Shown here in pieces: positions 54,041 to 64,000 of a DNA stretch of 64,000 nucleotides. The DNA comes from Azolla caroliniana (taxonomy: Eukaryota; Polypodiophyta): assembly GCA_043228905.1 (NCBI GenBank), contig JBHGNT010000007.1, positions 19,220,001-19,284,000 on the forward strand, in the 5' to 3' direction. Position 1 is the stretch's first letter; each line of letters opens with the position of its first letter. The notes under the pieces were generated by a model. That model ran no database searches, was not told where the DNA came from, and was given only the letters and a program-made list of their open reading frames with translations. Made by a program: the position numbers and the translations under genes.

Positions 54041-55488
54041 CTAGCGTCCACCCTGTCTTGGCAACCACATCTTCCATCTGCGTTGCCATAGAACTTCCCA
54101 AGGTGCCTCAAGAGGTTGTAAGCTCCTTACCACTACTTTGCCTAGCAAGGCCTTCGTTTGCACCACGGGATCTATCAATCCCACCCCACCTTCACTTTTC
54201 CTTTTTATAAGTGTGGTCCAAGCAACCTTTGCACATGCCTGTTTTTCCTCCATGCTCCCCCATAAGAAATTTCTAATAATCCTTTTTATCAATTTCATCG
54301 ACTTCGGCACGATTATCCAACATGCAACAATATGCCATATCGTGGCCATTAGAATCTGATTTGCAGTCGAAATCTTGCCTACAAAGGACACTTTTCTTGC
54401 ATTCCACCATATTAGCTTTGCTTTTATTTTGTCCACTAGTAGATTGTAGTGTTTTGTTCGATCGATGTCCATACCAATTTCGAAGCCCAAGTATCTAGTA
54501 GCTTCTGCTCACCTCAACCATCTAAACTTGTGTCAAGGGCCCAATTTAACACGAGCTTATTACTGATCCAAATGCCCACTGATTTATTCCAATTTATTTT
54601 AGCATCCAATCCCCTACAAAACTCATCAATTGCATTTTGCAATCTGCCCAAGTTGTTTGCATCACCCTTGACATAGATCGTTGTGTCATCAACATATGCC
54701 TTATCAAGCACCATACCTTCATCATCGGGCAAGGAAAGGCCTTGTATTTGCCAAGATCTATCAACAATTTGATAATGCAAAGCTTCTGTTGCAATGGGCA
54801 TCCTTGACGTACCAAACATAACATCTTAAAGCTCTTCCCCATACTTCCAGCCATTAAAACCTAGCTAGATGCACCTCTGTAAAAGGCACCCATTCCAAGG
54901 ATCTATTGTTGTTCAAAGCCTAGGGCTGCCATCACTGCTTCTAGAAATTCCCATGAAATCCTATCATACACTTTTTCAAAGTCAAGTAGCATTACTGCTA
55001 GGTTCACTTCTTGCTCCTCCGCCCATGCTGAGTATTCCCAGAATGTTATCACATTGTCAACAATGCTTTGGTTTTCTAGGAAGCCAGTTTGCGTTGTATG
55101 TATAATGTCCCCAAGTATCGTTTTCAATCTCTTACTTACAACTTTGGCCATTATCTTATAAGCATTGGTGAGAATCGTCAATGGTCGCCAATTATCAAGT
55201 GTTGTTAGGTCTTTGCCATCCTTAGGTATTAAATAAATCATTCCTCTACACATTGTTGTGGGTATTAATCCTTCTACCATAATGTATTGCATCCCTGCCA
55301 ACATGTCATGCTTAATTAGATCCCAATATTTGATGTAAAAGTATATAATAAGTCCATCAATTCCCGCACAGCTTTGTTTGTTCATATCCCCAATAACATC
55401 CCACAATTCATGCATACCTATAGGGGTATTTAGTTGGTCCATCATCTGAGCCGTAACTTTCCTTGGTATCCTATTTATTATATTTCTA
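54041..55488 (-). pseudogene. LINE ORF2 reverse transcriptase
   Basis: RT blocks in order from high to low coordinate: CAGIDGL, YLIPKDGKDLTTLDNWRPLT, KVVSKRLK, QTGFLENQSIVDN, MLLDFEKVYDRISWEF, then QGCPLQ and the catalytic YVDDTTIYVKG near 54690, then HYNLLVDKIKAKLIWWNARK. A frameshift separates the first half (54903 up) from the second. LDFEKVYDR has V where A is usual. Confidence 0.9.
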
Positions 55489-55493
55489 AAGCC

Positions 55494-55995
55494 TGAAGAT
55501 AAAATCATTGCCGGCCACAACCGGTTTGTGTGTGCGGAATAATAGTCAATCTAATGGAGAGGAAAATCAGAATACAAAAACTGAGAATGACACAGATTTT
55601 AACGTGGAAACCCGAACTGGGAAAAACCACGTGGAGTCCACAACTCCGAAACAGAACACTATGAGAGAAAAAGGAATACAATCAGAGATCTCAGAGGCAA
55701 CGACCTCGAGATCCTGCTTCGCCTACAGGCGGCTATGGAGCTCACACACTTCCACTCTCACCGTTCACTCTCACAGTTACAGAGGCCACGACCTCGACAA
55801 CAGTAACTTTACAATAATACACACACCTGTAACATGATTGCCCTAAGTACTTATATACTAATGTAAAATTTCGACTATTTACAAGTTTAGCCTTCCGTGT
55901 TGGCTATCTCCACGATTTCCGGTTTCGGCCTTGGCCGAGTTGCTCATCAACACAGTTCTTCTCATTTCCCATCCGGAGGGACCTGTTTCCTAACA
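55494..55995 (-). mobile_element. Solo LTR of the 27-35 kb copia family, in the LINE
   Basis: 502 bp with TG...CA ends, flanked by a perfect 5-bp target duplication AAGCC (55489-55493 and 55996-56000). On the - strand it starts TGTTAGGAAACAGGTCCCTC and continues CGGATGGGAAATGAGAAGAA, matching the LTR at 30586. It lacks the 54-bp minisatellite and the GA array. Presence of a single LTR with a clean duplication means full element insertion followed by LTR-LTR recombination. The LINE frame resumes on either side. Confidence 0.92.
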
Positions 55996-56289
55996 AAGCC
56001 AACCTGATCAATTAGTTTCTCATTGCATACATTTAGTAGTTGAGTATAATAGCTTGTGGTTATTTCAAGCATTTCTTCTTTGCATGTGGTCATTGTGCCA
56101 TATGTCTTTTTTAAACAGGAAGGTTGAATCCCGGATCCTTTGAATTTAACAGCTTCAAAAAATCCTTTAGTAACCCAATCTCCTACCCTCATCCAACTTG
56201 ATGCCTTACTTCGATAGACATAAGTACTCCTAAGTTTTTTGGTACATCTATAATTTGCTTTTGGCCTCCTCTAGTCGAGCCTCAATCCA

Positions 56290-57330
56290 TACATTATGTG
56301 GGTATAATTCTCTTAGTCGTTGCATAGAATCGAGTGTCTATTGCATTCCCTACCTTTTCTCCTTTATATCTCTTTTCTAATTTCAATAGCTTTCTGCCGA
56401 AAAAACCGTGCACATTCCTCAAGTTTCCCAGCCAACCTATGAGCAGGGTCAAGGTACCTCCATTTGTATTAGACCATATTTTCCGTATATCATCAGTCCA
56501 TTTAGTATCCATAACCAATTCCTTGCTCACCTTCAGATTATGTGGCTTGCATCGATTGTTTTCTTGTATGTGCAACAGAACTAGGGCATGATCAGAGAAC
56601 GTTGTAATAGGACAAATAATGCATATGCCTTTCCTATCCATGAGTCGAGGGTCCAAATACCGTTTGTCCAGCCTGGACATCGTCCTCCCATGCACGGTTC
56701 CTCCTACTCTAGAGTATCGAAGAGATTTTTCTTTTTGCATTTGAAATTTAAGTGCATTCCAACAGTCTATCACATTGTATACTAAACAAAACTTATCCCA
56801 TGCATACTTCTCCCCCACTACACCATGCCATTTGCATTTACTCTTCTATCATATGGATGCTCCACCATATTAAAGTCTCCTCCAATGATCCACAACTCAA
56901 CATTTGGTTTCTTGGCCACTTGTTGCAACTAGAATTCTTGTCTTTCAACAGTTGAATTTGGGGTATATATGTTCAGTATGCCCAAGTGCCCACAACTATG
57001 TTTTATCCTTATATAGACAACATGACCCTCTATTAAACTCCCCCTACATGTACAGTCAGCAGTAAACTTAACTTTCATAGCTATAAGTACTCCCCCATGA
57101 ATTTGTCTATCCCTCGTAGCTGTTGACCATGTATTGGTCCAATTCCCAGGGCAAATGCTTCCAATTTTATCAATCTTATCCCCATCTAGTCAGTGCTCCC
57201 GCACCATGATAACATCAGGCACCGCTGCCTCAGTGCAACGTTGAATTTCAACAGCCAATACATTTTTTTTCATCTGGAATTGGGTGCCACTAATTCCTTG
57301 TATATTCCAAGTTAGCAAGGTAAGATTCAT
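56290..57330 (-). pseudogene. LINE ORF2 endonuclease (APE type)
   Basis: On the - strand the region starts near 57320 with a TWNIQGI-type motif and continues with GGDFNM-like and, in the open piece 56294-56818, TTFSDHALVLLHI, the SDH motif of APE-type LINE endonucleases. Stops near 57200 and 56940 interrupt it. Confidence 0.8.
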
Positions 57331-59207
57331 ATAACCTGCATCTTCTGTGGCCCGACCAATGCATTTTCAACTTCCATTATGGTAGCTAAAATCCTATCTT
57401 GGAGATTTTCGTCTTCCAACTGTGTCAACATTTCAGGGATGTATACCATGAATTCCGTGATCATTTTAGGAAGCTTCCTAAATTTCAGATTTATGTAGCA
57501 TATCCCTTGTTCATTCGCCTTGCTCGAACTCCAGATCAAGGCATCTTTCCATTGCCTTTTCATCTTCACCCCTATTGTGGTACCATATGATGAATCTACA
57601 TGAACATCCATTTGTTGTTCCAAACATCCAGTGCTTCTTCTCTACTGTGTGGTTCCTTATTTCCAATGGCCAAAATATAGGACAGACCATCGATCTGTCC
57701 TTCATCAATACATTTACCATATATATTGACTCTACACATGTTGTCCTTCTTCATCTCACTTCCACATATTTCCTTGAACCACTTTTTGCTTGTCAATTTC
57801 AGTTTGATTTGTTGTCCAATATTCGAGAGGGGGGGCTCGTTGGATTGAAGATTCTAGTTCACTCTCGGCCATTTACGCATCCCTTTATTTTTCTCCATCC
57901 CCTTCCCCTCCTCTTTTCTAGCACGCATGTGCCTTTTCATTTTTGCTATCCCCTTAATATATTGGGTTGTCACCAATGACTTAGCTTGCTCTTTCAAGGG
58001 GCTTACGACCTTTCCTACATTTAATTCTCCTACCTCATCCATACTTTCATGAAGCATCTGGTCAATATCATCCCCTACCAAGTTGTCTTCATGTTGTAGT
58101 TTCTGCATATCATTAATTGCTTCCACATAATTGCTCTCATGATTCACCTTTGTTCTTGCTTCCCTTTCATTAGGGTTGTTGTCATTGTCCTCTAAGATTA
58201 AGAGTGTGTATTTGTTTCTAAGTGGGAGCCATTCTTGTCCGACCATAACTTTTTGTTTGCCTTTATTGATGTTATATTTCCATCCATCTTCATTCTTAGT
58301 CATTGCATGGTTTATTCGTTGATTATTTTGTTGCATCAGGCTTGCTTTGCTTTTCCACCTTGCTTCCCATTTCCATGATGCATGTTCTCCTTACCTATTG
58401 GGAATTCTCGGGCCCTATGTCCCATCTGTCTACATGCAAAGCATTGCCCTGGGAGTCCCGCATACTCCACAGTTTGTACATGGTCAGACGTTTGTTTACT
58501 GCTCAACAACATCGATTGCGGTAGGGTCTTTGCATCCGAAACAATTAGTTTGATCCTCGGTGTTTCACTTATTCTCTCTGCTAGAGTTTTTTCCAGGCAT
58601 TGCCCTACCATACTTTTGCCAATGGCCGGGAGAAAGGACTCCCATTGCTTAGGTAAACCAGGGAAAAAGGTCGTTACCACTGTAGGATTGCCTATACAAG
58701 ATCAACTTTACACATGTCAAAGTTTGCATCCCAATTGAATACATAGGCTCTTGCATTGTGGCAAATCAATGGGCTACTCTCGACAATTTTGCATATATTC
58801 GTTTCAGGCATCACTGTGACATGGTAGAACCCCTTTCCCATAAATGCAATGTCCTTCAATCTGCCAAGGTCTTCTTGTAAACAACTTTGCAGCCAGTCAC
58901 ACAATATTGCTCTATTAGGTCGACTACCCACCACTTTCACCACAAAGGATTCTAGTTTAAGATGTATTAATTCACTCTCCATAAGGCATTCTTCTTCCGA
59001 GGAGAGAACAAAGGCTCCCATTACTTGCATCGAGGGACCATTTCGACAGTCCATCCCTTCTATTTCCTGTTCTATTTCAGCATCAATGTGATTATATAGA
59101 TGTTCTTGACATACATGTGTCCCATTGTTGTCCAGTAGGTTTTGGGATGATGTTCGTGCAGGCTCTGAAGTAGCCGAGTCGTTGTTCGATGATCCCTTTG
59201 CTGCCAT
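57330..59207 (-). pseudogene. LINE ORF1 (DUF4283 type) with zinc knuckle
   Basis: The N-terminal piece (58692-59207) starts MAAKGSSNND and includes SFVVKVVGSRPNRAILCDWL and LGRLKDIAFMGKGFYHVTV, as in DUF4283-containing ORF1 proteins of plant L1 LINEs. The next piece (58336-58680) has a zinc knuckle CFACRQMGHRAREF: the last cysteine of the usual CCHC is replaced by F. Charged frames follow to about 57330. Frameshifts separate the pieces. Confidence 0.8.
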
Positions 59208-59330
59208 CGCTCCTCACAATTGAGTTGTCGTCGTCGTTTGATCCTCCCTCTACTATCGACGCCTCTAATCTCCCGTTGCCTCGAGCGTGAGCCTCTGCTT
59301 TTCAATAAAAAGCAATCTTCTGTTTCGAAC

Positions 59331-60040
59331 AATAAGATGTTTTTAACTTTTGAAGGTATACTTTATCAAGTAAAGTGAAAAAGGCATAAGAGTAAACTTC
59401 ATGCAAACCGTAATTTGAACAATGATACAAGCAAAGTGGGAAAGGCAATAGACAAATAGAAGTTTGACAATAGTCAATTTTCCCCTTGAGGGGAAGCTCC
59501 TCCATTCCAAGAGTTATTTTATGCTTAATGAATAAATATTTTGCCCACTTGTTTGGTGAAGATATCAATCACATTGTCATTTGTGCTACAATATTGCATT
59601 GGCAAGTTGAATTGGCCATGAAGACAAATTATTAATATGTAGATGTGAAAAACAAATTATTTAGGATTATTAAATATTGCGTACAAGGCCCAATAACACT
59701 TAATCCATAAGTATCGTGTTCTTTGTTCAAGGGCTAGGGCCAATCGAGATGTTTTATTTAAGAATAAACCATCAAATGCATTTACATACAACCAACTTTT
59801 GAATCATTTCCTTAAATGTGTGTGTAGAGAAAGGGAGAAATGAAGTTTTATTTTCTATCTATGAGACCACCTAGTCTACTAGATGATCACATGATATACA
59901 TATTGATGCCTAGAGAGAGAGAGAGAGAGAGAGAGAGATATTAGATTAGATATATGCATAGAATCTTGTATGTCTCCTTTGACCTAATAAGAATGGTTAC
60001 TAGTACTACTCTTTAGTAAAAATTGACAATGAAAATAATG
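59331..60040. other. AT-rich DNA with a (GA)n tract
   Basis: (GA)n at about 59912-59938. No gene seen. Confidence 0.5.
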
Positions 60041-62560
60041 CACAACAAATATATGCTCACCCTTTTTGGTGGAGATTTGAGTATGACACTTAAATGATCA
60101 CTCCCATATAATAAGTCATCATGTTTCTCATGAATTACATTACATATTGATGCGTGAAGTAAGTCATGTTCATCCTCCACTAGGTTTTCATTGCATGTCT
60201 TCATACTTGGATGATAATGTCATGTCTTTGGTAATATACCTCAATGATAGCATACTTCATAACATCACACTAGAGCTCCATATAGATATTCTAGTTCCCA
60301 TATTTTTAACCATGTCATGATGTCAACCACCCAACCAGATGAAAGAATTTGCTCTTATTAGTTTTTATACCTTGCATTCATAGATTGACATATTCACATT
60401 TGCGGGGCCTCCCCCGCAAATGCATACAAATGCGAATTCATGTAAAAGTATTCGTTTTCTTTTTTCTTTTTTGAAAAAAAAATCGTTTTTTTAATGTTAG
60501 CAAGTGAGCAAACAACCAGCAAAGAAGTCACACCTTGCATCATGTATGTGATGCTTACACCCTCGCGCCCCCTTGCATCCTGCTCTCGGCTTGCAAATTA
60601 GGGCTTTGGTCAAAAACCCTAATTTCGACCATATTTCCTCTTCTCGGCTTGCATCCTCGCATCTCCCCTACATCCTTTGCACGGCGCCTATATCTTATTC
60701 TCGGCTTGCAAACTTAGGGTTTTGCTGAAAACCTAATTTCAGCTAAAACCCTAATTAATTAATTATTATTGAATTAACCAATATTAAAATGATTTTTTTT
60801 TAATGAAGATTCACCTTGGTATTAATGGAAAGATGTTGAAAGGCTACAACGAATTCATACAATATATTTTAACCCTCATATCCACATCAACCAGCATGTC
60901 AAGTATAAAAAGCCCTCATGTAGGGTTGTTCCAAGACGGGGGGAGAGAGGATTAATCAATGTTTAAATGAATTAATTAATGTTTTAGTGAATTAATTAAT
61001 TAACAGAGAATTCAAATTTTTATTTTTTTTTATGCAAAATTAAAACGAATGGTTCTATAATATTCTTAGGGCCATTTTGTATTCTCGAATTCTTGGTCTT
61101 ATAATACATTCCATGTATTTGTCAATGGGACATAAATTCCAATATATTTGAAGCTTTGCACCATGTGGATTGGTTCTCCTTGTATGTAAAAGTGGGGCAA
61201 TCTCTTGGTTGCATTGCATTTGTTGTTATCATTCTGTTTCGTCCATGTTAATCATTAGCATGTTGATTTGATATATAATATTTCCAATACATCAAGTGTT
61301 GCATATCATCTAATGTATACCAGAATAACACAACATCATAAACTTAAAGGAGCATAAAAATAAGCTATTATATGAATCTATTTTTTTTGTTGCAACCTTA
61401 TTTACTAATTTTCTCCTAGTTCATTTGTGCATAGAACAAAAAGTATGGGAGAGAGTGGACCACTTTTCTTGACCCCCATGTTGCTCAAAAAGTACTCCGA
61501 ATAACCACTATCCATTTTCAATTGGCATCTAACTTGCTTATATAATTGTGCTACAACTACTCTATATTATAATGGTAGAGATTAAACTATCATTCTTTTC
61601 CAAAGCTCACTCTTTGGTACAATGCTAAAGCTTTTCTTGAACTCCACAAAAAATAATATATCATTTTCTCTTGAAGTTGATTTTCTTCCATAATTTCTCT
61701 GAAATGACAGTTGTTATCCATTGGCGAGTTTGTCATCTTGTCCATTTCAAGAGCTCATTTGTTATTGAAGTTGTACCCAACACATTGCCATTCAACATTG
61801 ATTTTGTCCCTCTATTAACGTCTTCAATTGACACAAATTCATAGTAAATGCATGGGTACCATTGAGAATCTTTAGGTTTATGCAATTTATAAGCATGTGC
61901 ACAAGTGGCCTACCATAGTTAGACATAACAAAATCTTTTGCGTCACTTTTTGAATCTAAAATAGTTACAACTTACACTATAATCAAGTTTCAGATTTTGA
62001 TAAGTTCCAACTATGGCATTAAAATCTTCCACAACTAGCATATTTCCAATCTTCTCATATGTAAGAATGTCAGCACACACACATCAAAAAAAAGGATCAT
62101 CACGATCTACCTCATACAAATTATAGTACTTGGATTCTCTGTAGATTGTAATTATATAATGTTACTTCAACCCACATAGATAGAGAGATAAATAGATTGA
62201 GCGAGGTTAGATTAGATTAAATATTTTTTAGCGTCCATAGAGAGGCCAATATTGACCCATGGGACCTAAGTACACAAATTTTCTTGATGTGTGTCTCCTT
62301 CCTAAGAAGGGATTTTCACACTTCAAAGCAGAAAGTATCAATTGGTGAGTAAGGCATACATATATCAACTCAACCTTCTACATGTGCTCTTTAGTGTGAC
62401 ACTCAAGTAATCATCCCCTCTTAATATGTCATCATAGCTTTCACGAATTACACTATATGTTGAGCATGTAAAAAACAATCACCCTCTGCTAGCAATTCCT
62501 TGCATAACTTATATGTCTTTATATTTCATAGATTTTGATTCCATAATACAAATTCAATCC
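60041..62560 (-). mobile_element. LINE relics of the second lineage (EN and RT pieces)
   Basis: On the - strand, 60204-60050 reads LLYGSDHLSVIL, an SDH-type endonuclease end. A direct repeat of the same stretch lies at about 62530-62380. Between them, near 61655-61630, the - strand gives FFVEFKKSF, and near 61495-61440 it gives GVKKSGPLSP, matching RT motifs FVDFKKAFD and GVKQGCPLSP. Order EN (62.5), RT (61.65 to 61.44) fits one element, with 60.05-60.2 from another copy. No intact frame. Confidence 0.6.
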
Positions 62561-62739
62561 CTTGGTTGTGTGATTGATTGTGAAGGAGTATGAGGGCTCT
62601 ATGAGAGTTCATACTTATGTTAGTAATTTGATAAGGTTGAATATAGTGTCATGAAGTTACATTGGACCATGTGTGGGTTATTGGTTTCAATGGCTCCCAA
62701 CTTTCTTTAAGTATTTTTTGGATAAGCTTTTTCAACCCC

Positions 62740-63060
62740 ACTATGTGTGTGCGTGTGTGCGTGTGTATGTTTTATGTGTCAAGTCTACAATTATATGCAC
62801 AATTATTTAAATGTGGCTGTGTAAATGCATAAATGTACTTTGTATAGGTATTGTATGTATGTGTTAATTTATATGAATGCATATATATATATATATGTAT
62901 GTATATATATATATATATGTATGTATGTATTAAAATGTGTAGGAGTACGTGAATTAGGTTATCAACATAAATGATGGCGCATGAGTGTATTTCATGTAAA
63001 TATGTATAAGTACATATAAGTGTATGTATGTATAGGTTTACGTTGTCCTGATGTGGCATG
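62740..63060. repeat. (GT)n, (AT)n and (GTAT)n microsatellite cluster
   Basis: GTGTGTGCGTGTGTGCGTGTG near 62745-62765, (AT)n at 62881-62895 and 62905-62918, and GTATGTATGTAT at 62919-62930 and near 63025. The 97-codon frame over it is an artefact of the repeats. Confidence 0.85.
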
Positions 63061-63099
63061 TTCAAAGATAGAAATAGGGATTGACAATGGCTTGGTTCA

Positions 63100-63860
63100 A
63101 GCCTAAACCAGTTAAAGCAACTTAGTGGCTCGGCTCGGCTCGAGCCTTGCCAAACTGGCTCAAACTAGTTAAGTTGCTTATCTTATTTAATAAGTAGGGT
63201 TTAGAAAGATAGAAGGTAGAACTTAGAGAGAGAGAGAGAGAAATAGAAGCTCGGGATAAGTCATACTTGTCTCAGCCTTTCAGCTAGTATCAAGTGTAGT
63301 ATCTATTCATGTTAGTTTAATACCTGATATGTGGCTATCGGATAGAGAGAGAGAGAGAGAGAGCTTGCATAGTGGATGAGAATGAGGACATCCTTCTTGT
63401 TATATACATTGTTTCTTCTTTATGTACAATGTACATATAGGTGAAAACTTAGTTGAAGCTCCAATTCTCTCCGAATTGGACCTAGGACCTAGGGCATGGG
63501 GGACTCGACGTGAACGTGGTTGAGGGATGGGCAATAGCAATCGAGAGGTCCGGGAAGGGTTACATCAACTGATCAACCGTAGAAGTCTATAGAGAGAGAA
63601 AGAGTCGTGGAGGTGGGACTCGGCATTGAAGGACTTGGTGGTAAGACCGAGGGGGGTGGGAGTTATGAGGAGGAGAAGAAGAGTAGGAGGAAGTGGTAGT
63701 GATGTTTTTTGGGTTTCTTCACACCTCTAAAGGTTTTTTGTCCCAAACCGATTCACAAACCGGTTTAGGGATCAGTTTGGTTTAAGTTTGAGAACCCCAA
63801 AACGGTTTAGGATTAACTGGTTTGGGTTGGGTAAGGCCAAGCCAATTAAGCCTAAATCGA
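63100..63860. repeat. AACCGG / GGCTCGAGCC-rich degenerate repeat
   Basis: GGCTCGGCTCGGCTCGAGCC at about 63129, then AAACCGGTTTAGGGATCAGT and related GGTTTAAGTTTGAG-type blocks near 63760-63850. Same sequence style as 47.56-47.8 kb. Confidence 0.6.
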
Positions 63861-64000
63861 ACCATGGTTGAGGGATGGGCAATAGCAATCGAGAGGTCTG
63901 GGAAGGGTTACATCAATTGATCAACTGTAGAAGTCTACAGAGAGAGAGAGAGAGAGAGAGTCGTGGAGGTGGGACTCAGAGTTGAAGGACTCATTGGTGG
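63512..64000. repeat. Direct repeat spaced ~349 bp, truncated by the window end
   Basis: GGTTGAGGGATGGGCAATAG followed by CAATCGAGAGGTC, GGGAAGGGTTACATCAA and TCGTGGAGGTGGGACTC occurs at about 63517-63640 and again at 63866-64000. Both contain a GA tract at the same point. A larger tandem array may continue beyond the window. Confidence 0.85.

Larger units (their letters stand above)
52700..59330 (-). mobile_element. L1-type LINE, near full length, defective
   Basis: On the - strand the order is ORF1 (59207 down to about 57330), endonuclease (about 57310-56290), reverse transcriptase (about 56200-54040, interrupted by a solo LTR at 55494-55995) and a C-terminal region with a zinc-finger-like motif (54016-52940). 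Frameshifts and stops break both ORFs, for example between the EN pieces and around the RT core. I found no clear poly(A) or target duplication, so the true ends may lie somewhat outside these limits. Confidence 0.9.

Noticed and set aside
62772-63065. A 97-codon - strand frame
   Set aside because: It translates AT and GTAT microsatellites (IYIYIY, HTYIY) and is not a gene.

Overview
This window looks like plant nuclear DNA: AT-rich, gene-poor, full of retrotransposon debris and GA/CT, CA and AT microsatellites. It holds two intron-containing protein genes. One is a GT43 glycosyltransferase of the xylan-backbone (IRX14-like) type. The other has a telo-box (AAACCCTAA) upstream of its start, and I infer a nuclear product. 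A seed plant is the best guess, probably a flowering plant with long introns and many old transposons. I cannot name the species.

Layout. 1-12.7 kb: no gene; degenerate tandem duplications, a 1.7-kb element with inverted ends (5.7-7.4 kb), tRNA-derived SINE-like heads, a small retroposed cDNA tail with 15-bp target duplications (9.68-9.84 kb), a Ty3/gypsy relic (10.9-11.95 kb) and an ~80-bp satellite-like array (12.16-12.65 kb). 13.1-25.0 kb: a 12-exon gene on the + strand (566 codons by my splice model). Its 6.4-kb intron 7 contains a LINE relic and a large nested inverted repeat (20.18-23.80 kb). 25.9-26.8 kb: LINE tail. 27.2-34.9 kb: two dead Ty1/copia copies in tandem sharing one LTR. 35-41.4 kb: LINE debris and plain AT-rich DNA. 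41.4-45.6 kb: the GT43 gene on the - strand (3 exons, 519 aa). 45.9-48.3 kb: degenerate repeat arrays upstream of it. 49.7-50.4 kb: LINE C-terminal relic, tandemly duplicated. 52.7-59.3 kb: a nearly full-length L1-type LINE on the - strand, split by a solo LTR of the 27-35 kb copia family with a perfect 5-bp target duplication. 59.9-62.6 kb: relics of a second LINE lineage. 63.1-64.0 kb: AACCGG-rich repeats and a duplication running off the window.

The two genes share no operon-like logic. The GT43 protein should act in the Golgi on the xylan backbone. The other protein has an N-terminal coiled-coil-like region, a basic nuclear-localisation-type cluster and a conserved-looking C-terminal half, and I cannot assign its function. 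The most unusual structure is the intron-7 inverted repeat: its arms total about 1.07 kb and its loop is a GC-rich, ORF-like 1 kb, so any transcript of the host gene would fold into a long hairpin. All exon boundaries come from reading splice sites and reading-frame continuity by eye. Repeat relationships were judged by eye without alignment software.
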